DNA of 64,000 bases from Larus michahellis (Eukaryota > Chordata > Aves > Charadriiformes > Laridae), in the NCBI RefSeq assembly GCF_964199755.1, contig NC_133897.1, positions 112,096,037 to 112,160,036 on the forward strand, given 5' to 3'. The notes under the pieces are model-generated. The model worked only from the letters and a program-made list of their open reading frames with translations, ran no database searches and was not told the origin of the DNA. Of the stretch, positions 12,301 through 24,300 are shown piece by piece. Made by a program: the position numbers and the translations under genes. How positions within the stretch are numbered: position 1 is the first letter of the stretch; every line of letters begins with the position of its first letter.

Positions 12301-15300
12301 TGCAGATGCATTTCCCCCACCCCCCACCCCGCATCCCCTTTGTTCTTCTCTCAGCTGTGTTGTGATGCTGACTACGCCCCAACACTCAGTATTTCCAGCC
12401 AGAGGTGAAAGGGAAAGTCTGATACAGCCCTATGCCCGTTTGCTGGCAAGGATGAATGTTGTATAACCCATTCCTGCTTCCTGTGCTTGCTTTTTTCTGC
12501 ATCGCCGCTAGAATCACAGTTTCAGAGGGGGAGCAGGAAGTGCCATTTTGCTTTGTGTGGCTAAAAGAAGTAGCAATCTAATAGTGATTTTTGATACAGA
12601 TATAAAAATGGTATCTTCCTAATGAAGCTAGAGTTATCCGGAGAAAAATCAATTCAGTAACATATTCAGATGTTTTAAGGTGATGCCTTTAAAGCTGCAG
12701 CTTTCTCAGTATGTGTAAAATTCTAATTGTTTAGCTGTCTGTGGAGAAGTGCGCGGTCCAATCTCAAATGTAAAATGTCAGATGGTCTACCATAATACTC
12801 AATGCTTACTCTGTTGATACAAAGAAATTCATACGATGCTTCATCAATACTTCCTGCACAAGTTTTCATTCTTTAAAAAGCCTTCCATGTTTGAGAAATT
12901 GTAGGACGATTACAGAATTTTCAGTGCATGTGTTTTTGCACAGAAGAAGTTACTTGAAATGACAAACCAGGAATACCTGTTGTCTAAATAGAACGATACA
13001 TCAAATTTAACATACTCTTGGCTTCCATTCTCCCTGGATTGGTTGTTTATACTTACTTATTTTTTATATTTAACCATTGGCTCTGACAGTTCATTTGCTC
13101 TCATTCTTTAGAATAAGAAATGTGGCTCCTGGAATCTTTCTTGTATGTCTTTACCATAGAGAAGCACCTTACTCCTCTATTTTTGTCCATTTCTTTCACT
13201 CTGTGAAAGAGACTCCTAGGCCACTGGAATAGCCAGTGTTCATCCATTACTAATGAAGTAGCTAGAAATCTTTCACAAAAATGGGAGCAAGATGGAGACA
13301 CCTATGTGCTACCTAGTTTTGCAACATGTGACAGACATCATGTCCATCTCAAGTTCAGAAGTGGAATGAAGATTGGTCAATAGCTATTTCTTTCCATTGA
13401 AAGGTGGCAATTAGCAAAATCAGATGGACATGTGAAACGTTTCTATAATCCCTATTTTACAGTTTTATGTTAAAAAATATATGGGCTTTTGATATTTTAA
13501 GTTGTGCACCTTGTTTTGTCTCTCTTCTCTCTGTGCCAGTGTTTCAAACAGAGGAAAAATGGAAGAAAAAAGAGAACAAAACCCCCAGAAAAGCATGTAA
13601 ATAAACTCAATACACAGACCGTTGCTTGAATCATAATTCGGTCTTTTGTAAGACTCTACAGCATAAAATGCCGACAACTGAAGCACTTAAAATTTTTGGT
13701 CAGGACTAGGAAGGGCCCCACAGAACAAGAGACTTGTCTAGAGCACGGATTGCTTGGATTGTGTTCCAGAGACAGCTCTTCCCCACCTGCTCCTCAGAAA
13801 GTCCTCTCTGAAGCCCTGGCTGCTCTTAATTTGTAAAAACGAGCAGCATGCCACCATGGTTATGTTTTTTTTTTTAATTGACAGCCTACTTAGGCTTTGT
13901 CTTTGTCTTAGCTTGTTAGCTTCTCTGGCAATGGGTAAGTAATCTTCCACTCAGAAGAAGCTGACTTCTACAAAGTGAAAAGTTTAGTAGTTCCCTTTTA
14001 CATGGGTTATTCTCTTTCACAAAATTTAAATGTTTGACTCTAGATTTGTGAACACTGTTTCACCCCTTCCAAAGAACAGTGCAACCAATTGTCTTACAAG
14101 GTCTCCAGTGGTCTTTTAAGGCAACCATGCAACATGAAGCAGTGAAATGCAAAGCTGTCTGAGCTAACTCTGTGGCTATGCTGTCCTGGTTTCTGGAAGT
14201 AAAAAAACCGATGCAGTTAAATGTGCTGTTCAAACTTCCCTCCAAGCTTCTCATCACAACTGTTTCGCAGGGTCACTCTTCATGTGTTAAAGTGAGTATA
14301 TTGTTTTGGGGTCTGAGCTAGTTGAGTCCCTTTGCAAAATACTGTGTTGTGGCATATATGTGGGAACAGTATACATCACAGTGTCCTCGCGTACAACGAG
14401 CCCTTGGGCTAAGCACAGAGCACAGATCACCTGATGGGAATTTGTAAAGGCCTCTGTCCTGTGATGCATGGAGTTCATTGAGGTGATCCTGCCAGCTTTT
14501 TTTTTCCTGACTTGCTGTTACCAAAGAAGGCAATCTTTCAGCCAGTGGAGGTTTTCCTGCTTGCAGTTTATGTAACTAAGGAAATTTGTGAGAGAGAAGC
14601 TCAGACACTTGCTGGATTTTAGAGCAGATCACTTGTTTGATCTGTAAATCTTGACAACTTAAATGATGTAAGTCTCCTTGGTTAAAAGCATTCACATTAG
14701 AGCTAAAGAGCATTCACACTCAGTCCTTCAACTCTGTTCCTTTGGGAGGCTCCTGTGATGATCTGTATCTCACTGGTGTCTGGTGGACAGAGGTTTTAGG
14801 TAAAAGCAAAGGGTTTAATAATTTGGGTGGCATAATGCTTTAGATAGCTGAAAGGTGTTAGTCAAAGCCCGTTTCACTTTCATTTATCTTGCAGGAATTG
14901 CTCTTGGCTGTTGTGGTGAAACATGCTTATATAATGAATGAGATTTCTTTTCTATACAGAAGAAAGGAGGTATGCACCAAGATTAGGGATTAGAGAACAG
15001 TGCAGTGGAGATCAGATTAATTTCTCTCTACCTGAGTCACTTGTATGAGTGGCTCTCCATCCTTTGGAAACCAGAGAAATCCAAGCGCTGATTCCTTGCT
15101 AGTGTGAGTTATAAAGTTGAGTTAATGTATCTCCTGTAGCTGCAAATCCTTAAAAGTTCTTGAATACAATGAGGAAAATTAACAGATTACAATGGATTCG
15201 TGCACGTCTCTTCTGATCTTGTTTTTCATGCGATAGTTAAGTACACTGAATTACAAACAATGTACCATTTTTTCCAGTTTCTGAAAAAATTGAGTGTTGA

Positions 15301-18300
15301 AAATTCCATTTACTCAATGGAATCAATGCGTAGAATCAATGTTTTTCTCCGGACTTCTTCTAGGGCCTTGTGAGTGATTGAGTGGTGCAAAATACCTGTA
15401 CTACCTTGTGATTTCTGTGTGTTAAGAAGTAGTAAGAGAAGGAAGAACAATCCGTGAGGAATTCTGTTTCTTTTTCTCTTGCCACACAGGAGGAATCAGT
15501 GCACAAATCAGCGAGTAGCAGCAGCATCTCCCCCTCACAAGTGGAAGACGCCTCTCAAGAAGGTACCAGCAGCAGAAAGAGTGAGTTTTGATGAGAGCCT
15601 AGTGGCTGCTTTTACATGCTTCTGTTGTCTTCTGTTCTATGAACTTAGTCTGAAACGTTTATAGAAAGCTTAAACTGAGTGGTGTTAATGGAATAAATCT
15701 CTAAAGCTGAACCCTAGAACCTGCTGAATAGGTCAAATGTGATTAATTAATGACTGGAAGGCATTAGCCTCCACTACATGTGGATATCTTTGTGAAACAG
15801 AAGGTTTCATACTTGATGTGGAACTGTAGAGGAATGGGGGGTGAATGGGTGGTAGTTTAGCTATACTCGTCTCATAAAATAATTTGTTGCAGCAGAAATG
15901 CATTCTAACCTAAGACCAATTTAAATGTTTCCTTCATCTGTGTCACCATTGCAGTGAATGTACTTGTTTGAAAGACACATAGCAATCACCAGTATTTCTC
16001 ATAAGTACTTACTGGGAAGAGGGGAGGATCTGTTCGTTTTTTCAGATGTAGCTATTGTAGGCTTTACCGTGTAACAATATTTTTCATTTGTTTCAAAGTA
16101 TTTCAGTTTCACTGGAAAGGTTTTGTAATGAAACCTGTGATCTATGCATGCATTTTATGTGCACAATGGTGAAATAAGTAGAATAAGCCAATACCCTGAA
16201 ACACTGAGTTTATATACAGTGATAACTGGATGGTAGCATGCCTGTATTTGCTAAGTTTATGAGTATTTCTATTCTCTCAGTCTGAAAAACGTGATGAATG
16301 TGATACCTGTCTTGAAGATGCTCTGAGTACGATGTGTAATTTCAGCCACCAATAGTGGATATTCTAGAAAATCAGTGGCTAGTTTAAGTACTGAGCAATG
16401 CTATCCAACAGTCTGTCTTACAAGAACTAATTTTTTTATACTGGTTGAATCTTTAGTGCCTCCAAAGTTCTTGCCCATATCATCTACACCCCAGCCTGAG
16501 AGACGGCAGCCACCTCAGAGACGACACTCCATTGAAAAGGAAACGCCAACCAATGTGAGACAGTTCCTACCACCTTCAAAACAGAGCTCCAGATCACTTG
16601 TAAGTGGAGTGGGTGGTAGGAGAGAGAAAAAGAGGCATGCTAAGGGTATAATGAAAATTAAAACTTGGCTTCAGTGTGATTAGAACTTGACTCAGAAAAC
16701 TCCTCAATTCGGAAACAGCCCTTGGCTCCTAAAGACGTTTTGATATCAAGATTTGAACTTTGTCTCTCTAGCATATTTATCCAAAATGCCAGGTACAGGT
16801 GCCTCAGAAAACATTTGCACTTTGATTAGGACTCTGGGTAAAGCCACGTGTCTTGATTTTATTTCAGAATGTTACCAAAACAGACGAACTTCACCTTACT
16901 GATTTTCCATTTGAATAGAGACGATTCCAAAGCAGTGGATCTATTTTGGGATTTGGGGGAATTTTCTAGTTGTTGGAAGTATTTTAGTTAATGGCTGAAT
17001 GAATCAAATGGTTTCTTTTCTTCCCACCTTAAGAACTTGTGTGGTAATGTTTATACATGTGAACACTCTTTCGGTAATCTAAAGCAAGGTTTATCTGTGT
17101 TGCTTTGTTGAAGTTACTGAGGCAAGAACCTGTATTACTGCTTGAAAAGAAAGTACAGTACATTTGATCAATTAGCTTTAATTGAGAGCTGTTTTCCAAC
17201 AGAGTATAAACAGCAAAGGGTATGAAATCCTCGTTCGTTTATGCTGACGTACTGATTAGTGCTTTGTAATTTCATGCAGGATATGTTCCTCGTCTCTTTT
17301 CCTACCAGCAGGGTTTTGAAGTATGCCCCATGAGGTGCTGGTGAATAGAGAAATCGATAAACACATCCTAGTTTTGAAAGGAAGGGAATATTCATTCGCC
17401 CCATCTTTTAGTGCAGTGGTATTAATGGGCTTTGAAGAGTGTTCTTGCTGGCCCAAGAGATGGTGGCTGGGATCCAAACCTATTAGATGAAGTTGAATGG
17501 TAACAAGAAGATAATCTCCAAACATCCCCACAACATGCTTCCTCCTCTTCTTTTGAGAGGGTCTGCTGGATTTTGTTTATCATATCCTTCAAACTAGAGT
17601 GTAGTTTCTCATTCCAAGTGAAGGTCAGGTAGTAGCATGTTGATAAACACGAGTAGACTTCTGCCAAAGTGAACCTGGAGGAGGATGTATTGCACCAGAA
17701 CCAAGCTGGAGGGTTCCTTCAGCACGCATATATAGACACTGCCAGATAAAATGGATTGCCCTGTCATCAGCTGCTGCACTCACTATATGTGGAAGCACAA
17801 ACTTTATTTTCTGATAGGCCCAGAGTCATTCACAGGCATATGGTTTAAAGGGAGGAGGGGAGAAAGCATTATATGTTATACTGAGGCATTTGCTCAGTCA
17901 CACTTTCAGTGTATCTGAACATGTTTCATCGTGATATTGATCTCCTGTGTATTTGAGAGGGGATCACGCAACTTAAAAATCTTATATATGAGGCTGTTTT
18001 TTTAAATAGGTCAACCAAGTTCTTAACAGGACCTTTTTGCCCACATACGTATTTTTGCTCTGTCAGTCTCTTCACTGACATATGCCTAGAAACATATACA
18101 CAAAATAAAACCATTGCAGAAAAAGTAATTCAATTATTCCATTCCCCCCTAAAAATACTAAAGGAAAAGGGAGAAAAAGGCATTAGGTAAGTCAGGCTAA
18201 TGTGGGAACGCATGGGAAAGGTTTTACTAGTTACTTTTGTGCTTGGTTTTTTGGGGTTTTTTTGTTTGGTTGTTTTTTTTTTTTTCATCTTTAGAGAATT

Positions 18301-21300
18301 GTCACCTAGCTTGGTTTTGACTATGAAGCGAGAAAGAAAATCAGTAGTGAAATGATGTTGTGTTAATAAGAACGTATTTTATTTGATGCCTAGAGAGCTA
18401 ATTCTTTAACTTGGCAATAGTGCCCTCTAGGGTGTGATGGACAACTCCCACAATACTTTTGTTTTTCGTTTTGGTAGATGGTTTCTGACATGCTGGCAAC
18501 GGCCCAGTTCCACGCTTTGGCTTACTGCGAGTCTTTCCCTCCCCAGAGAGACGCCAGCTTCTTTCAGTGGCTGCGCCAGATGCTGCATATGTAACATTGC
18601 CGTTCCTGGAGCGAACGCTTCTCAATAAGTGTAGAATATTATTTATTTTTTTTTATTTGACTTCACGCTTCTTCATCCCTTCCTCCAGGATTGATGGAGT
18701 TTCATTTCTTATCACCTGCTCCTGTGACCGCAGTTTCTCTTCAAGGTGAAAGAGACCTCGTCAATAAATAGCCCTCAATGCCAGTGAAAGCAGGCAGGGG
18801 TTTGCTACAGTCTCTTAGCAGGATTAGCAAGAAACTGCTCTGTCTTGCATACTAACGATGGTTTTGTGAACTGGCATCTCATCAGAGTTAGACCTAAGTA
18901 GGTGGGGAGGGGAAACAAGCTTGGAAAAATGCCAAACAGAGTCCTTTTGATATGTCACCCTCCCAGTGCCACACGGAAAGGCAGGGCAGCTCAGTGATTT
19001 TGGGGGTTCAGCCCTGGTGGTGTGCTTACTATAGTGAGCCGACTTGATGCTTACTCAGGGGGATGAAGCCAGTGTCCCGAGATGTACATATGGATGCCTT
19101 TGTAGTCTGTTTACTTTTTTCATTATTATTATTATCCTTTTTTTCATGACCCAAAGGACCAAAGCTAATGGTTTCATTTATACACAGCATTCGCTTCTCT
19201 GCTTCCTATCTATTGTTCAGGTTCCTAGGATAACCAGTTTATTTCCAAGGATGACTTTCAGACCACTTTTTTCAACTATGCAGACAGCTTCTCTGCTCAG
19301 CTCTCATCCCATTGAAGCAGCCATGTGTGGGGTGGCAGGGGCTATGTACTATCTCTGTGAGAGAGCTTTTGCCAGCAGGTGGAAACCCGCAAAGGTTTGC
19401 CTCTTTTTTGCTGGCTTTGGAAATCACCTTCACCAGCATGTTCCCTCCTAGGGGAGCACTTCCTAAGCTGTGGCAAGAATTAAAGCTTAGGCTGGGACAT
19501 TGCACCTGATTGACGTTGATTTCAATGTGTGTAGGATATTTGTGTGTCTTCAATCACCTCACGGGGAAAAGAAATCAATTCTAAAGGACAGCAAACTAAA
19601 AATGCAACATCACAAGATTATCAATGGGACAGACCTTAACTGTTAACAGCACGTGAAGATCCTGCAGCAAAAATCCAGCAAAACTATTGTAATCCTTGGA
19701 CTATGTTGAAAAGAATAAGGTTTTATGAGTCTTACAAGATACACTATGCAGAACGGAAGGGCATTTGCAATCTGTTTTACTTGAAAACCTACATATGGTT
19801 TTGGTCCTCAGCACATTTACGTATCAGAACTTGCAGAATAACTCATAACTATGTACCAGGGAAGGCAAATCCACTGAAAAGAAAAACGAGTTAATTTACC
19901 CCTATGTAGAAGTGAACATGAATAATTTAATTTTTTCCTTCTTTTTTGTGTCCCAACCAATACGTGAAAGTGTGAAACCTATTGCAGGAGAGTTTATAGT
20001 TGAGATTTCCAGCTGACTTCTTAGAAACTTTTAGTCTGCAAAAGCAACAAGAGTTTAGAGTACTTGACTAATTGTGAATTGCAGAATTTAGAGACCAATC
20101 TGGCACTTGTTCATATTGCAGTTTACTAGGGCAGCTCATTTGAATGCCCAGTGACATCTTTTAATGAGAAGTTTTAAAGGAATATATTAGTGTAAAAATG
20201 TGTTAGTCATAAAGACCTATTAGGTGTGTGTATGCTGAGAATGACCTGCAAAGCACTTTATTTCACGTTATGGATATGTAATTCTTACTACCTGCTTTTC
20301 CTGAGTAAAACAAAATTACACAGATGATACACCTTCAGGTATTACGGTGTTTATAATAAGATTGCACAGTCAAAGTGTTAAGCCAATTCTCATGAGGATC
20401 ATGGAAACTTCAAGTTCAAAATAGTATTTTTAAAGCAAGATTTTTTTTTTTCCCTTTAAAAATAAGAATACTGACTCGTCTTTAATATTAAATGAGTATT
20501 GAGTACAATTCCAGAAAATCAAGACCATTCAAACCACATTTTGTCTTTAGTGTGTTCTGTTGTATGCAAGTGTTGCAGAAAGCTGAAGTTCTCTCCCTTG
20601 CAGCTGCCCAACTTGGGTGCAGGTTATTGTTGGGAGTTTGAGCAATAACTCTAAAACATCATTGTTTAATGACGTTTAGTCAGAGCTTAGCGTAATTTTA
20701 ATTAATTTCAATGCCTTAGAGCTAGTGTTGAAACAAAAGATTTTCTCGTGTACTTATTTCTATTCTGAAAAGGAAAAAAAAAATAATCAAGCATTTTTCT
20801 GAAACCAGAATAATATTTATCTTTCATTTAATGTTGCATTAACATTTTGTTGTCCTTGTGTAACCTCTGGAATTAAAACATTAGCATTTAAACATGTGAA
20901 CATTTTCTATGTTTCCCCTGTTGCCTGCTAGCTATTTCTATTTGCTTTAGAGATAATCCTTTTCGATTGGTACAACAACAGGCCCACACTGTCCCCCTAG
21001 TGCCTGCTCTACTCCTATAGCAGATCCACAGACTTTCTTCAAAGGAGCAGTATTCCCTGACGTCATCGTTCTGTAAATTAAAGGAATGGGCGTTCATGAG
21101 GGGGAGGAAGAGCTTCAAGTAAGAAATTTATTTCTAAAGGACTTAAAGCTCTGATTGATTACAGGCATTCAGTCGGCCTCATTCACCTTGGGCAGTTTCT
21201 CTCAGTCTCCCACGATGCAGAACCGAGAGGTTTTGCTGGCATTGTGTGCGTCCCGCTTTCCCACCCACTTCCTCTCCTCTCTCCCCCCAGCCTGCAGCCG

Positions 21301-24300
21301 TGCCTTCTCCATGGCGAGGCAGTTGCTATGGGAAGAACCCCGAATGAAAGGCTGGGAGCTGCTGGTTAGCCGTAAAGTTGCTCATAAGGAACAGAAGTGA
21401 TTTTGGTTTAGCTGTGCAGTTTTACACCTCAGAGCAAATTGCAGTTGCTTTTGATGTAGTTCGTTCTTTCCAGAAAACTTAGCGATTCTATACCCCGGAG
21501 GTTTAGACGGCAAATCTAACAAAGTTAACTCAATTCTAGTCTTTTGTGGGGTACCTTAAACAGAGTGAAGTTTCTTTGTGTTCCCTTTCTAGATAGGTAA
21601 GACAACAGTTTTTAAAAATGTGGTGGTTCCTAAATGCTAATGTTTGCCAGGTCTGCAACGTAGAAAGATTTTCTTTTTAATCTAACGGAAAGACAGAACA
21701 GACCTCTGAGTATGTGGAAATGGAGCATTTCGCTACTAATCCGATTCATCATTTCAATTTGCAAACGAGATCTCCAAACTGTCAGCCACCTCTTTGTATT
21801 TGCAGGAGAAATTTCCTCCGTTTATTCAGAGCGCATTGCATGTCATTGTCGTTACCCCACAGTAGCCCCTCTGGGCTGACTGAAAAGGTTCGCTAAGCAT
21901 AAAGCGATGGGAGTTCCCACAGAGGTTTCTGTCTTTCTGTTGGAAATGTATAATCAACTACAGGGCTGGATTACAAATTGGGTTGGTGCTTTTTTATTCT
22001 CTGGTACCAAATGCAGGAGTTCTCTACTCAATATTCTCCTAAATGCTGTAATACAGAACAGACACAAAATTTTCTAAGTGGGAAGTTGTGTTGTTGGTCT
22101 CTATCGGAGACCAGATTTGAGACTCAAGATTTGAGTCTCTGCCATTAATAATGCAACACTGGGTAACCAGTTCTTCTGCTTTCTATTCGAAGATTATTCT
22201 ATAAAGCTTAAATTGTCGCTGTTACTTTCCCGGGACAGAAAGGAGAACTTTTCTGCCTGAACTGCCATAACTTTTTGTAGTCTTGGTGGGATTCTGATCA
22301 TGTGACCACCAAGATGTGGTACCACTGAATAAAAATTTCTGCTAGAATGGGCTACTAACAACTTTCCTTGGCCACTCCGGGCACCACAAAGTCTCAGAGA
22401 AATCGCGTGACTTCAAACAATATAATTAATAGTAATACCATCTGCCAAATTACCTTTTCCCTTTCAAATTACAAACCCGAATGTCGATTGGTTTGAAACA
22501 AATCTTGGTGATAAAAGACAAACAGAGAGAAGGGTCAGGTGGTTTGAGGAGGAAAAATGAAGAAAACCGTCATTGTTGCGAAGGCTGAACATCAGACCAT
22601 TGAGATCACACTTACGCAGTCTCCGACGGTTTGAAACTCATGTGATGCCCATGAATGAGCCAGTGCTATTCCAGTTTGAAGGGAGAAACCTTCTGTTTCT
22701 GGAGCTACTAACCAGGTGTCTGGTTGTCTAGGTTGAAGTCTGGAAGAAGCCATTTGGCTTTGAAATAATACGGGGTTTTTGGCTTCCAGGAGGAGTTCTG
22801 TTACCCGGTGGAATGTCTGGCTCTGACGGTGGAGGAGGTGATGCACATCCGTCAGGTGCTGGTGAAGGCGGAGCTGGAAAAGTACCAGCAATATAAAGAT
22901 GTCTACACTGCTCTCAAGAAAGGAAAGGTAGGGCTGGGTCTGTGGAGGATCCGAAGCTTATTGAGCGAGGCCGGTCACACAAGCCTCCCATTTACACCTT
23001 TGTTTCTTACCCTGTGTTGGAGATAAAGAAGGAATATCCACCAAACTCCCCCTAAATGTATAAGCATATGGGTTGGCTTCCTCGAATTTTGTGCAGAAAC
23101 ATCAAAACTTTTCATGGAAATGCCTGATTTGTTTAGATTGCCTAAAAACGCAGTAGTGTTTGCAATTATCAGAGTGTATCTGTATGTGTATGTTTTAAAC
23201 TTTATTGAGTAAAGTGATTTCTGTCCCCGTGCCTTCCGCAATATTTCTATTCCAGAAAATAGAATAACAGCTAGCAGTAGGAAATTGCAGCAGGTTTTTC
23301 ATAATTATCCTCACTGTCAAGCAAAGAGGGAATGAAAGCCTTTAGGGAAGTCAGACAACATGTGACGCCAGAAGGAGGTTTAATATTAGAGAACCCATTG
23401 ACTAACACATTTTTTTTTCTGTAAACTGCAGGTTGGGTATTGGTATTAACCAGTAGAAGCAGTGTCCTTTTATCCCACTTTTGACTTGTGCTTCTTGAAA
23501 ACCTCCAGCAAGTGTATTTTGACTTCACTGTGTATTTTACCTACAGGCCTACCTGTGTCCATTATGCAGATTTAATTTAAAGATTTAATACATTTAAGGC
23601 AGAGGAACAAGGATCTTAAAATGTCATTCATTAGATTCACCCGTTGTGTATCATCATGATATATAAAGCTTAGTAATGAGCTTTTATCAAATTTCAAAGT
23701 AAGTTGATGCTTTAATTAATTTACACCACTATTAAAATCATTTTATTTCGAACCAAATTTATCTAGCCTCACTTGAGTCTTTGGTTCTCAGTATGTCATC
23801 TTTTGTTTGACTGCAAAACTTTTCATTGTTCGATGCCTTTCCTTCCTGGAAATGTTCTTAAGCAGCGATTCCTACCTCTTTTGAATAAACTGAATAGATG
23901 GGATTTATTATCCCACTATAAAGAAGGTTTTCCTCAAGTAAGACTGCTATAATAGCTCTTTCCTGCACCTCCTCTAGTTTTCAGCAATGTAGGATTGGAA
24001 GAAAATCATCAAATGTTATCACAGGCAAAAACTTTGTGCCCCAGAGCCTGACCCAGGTGGTCAGGAACAATTTCCAGCCTAAATGTATTTATGGCTGAAT
24101 TTATGCCCATTTGTTCTTGTGTTCTTCAGTTGTAAGTTACCCTTCCTCACTGCTGTTATTCTTACTTTCCTGTTGCTTTTTTGTGTAGTAACGATAGGAA
24201 CATGAGTGAGGGAGGAGTAAAAATAAGTTAGTAATTAACTGGCAAGTATTTCATTTAGGTAGAAAATTAAAGGAGTATTTCTAAATATATGAAGATACAA

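Noticed and set aside
22100-22200. Possible third MIR copy (gagtctctgccattaataatg..aacactgggtaacc)
   Set aside because: Resemblance to the MIR 5' half is weak and the CAAGTCACTTAACC core is missing.
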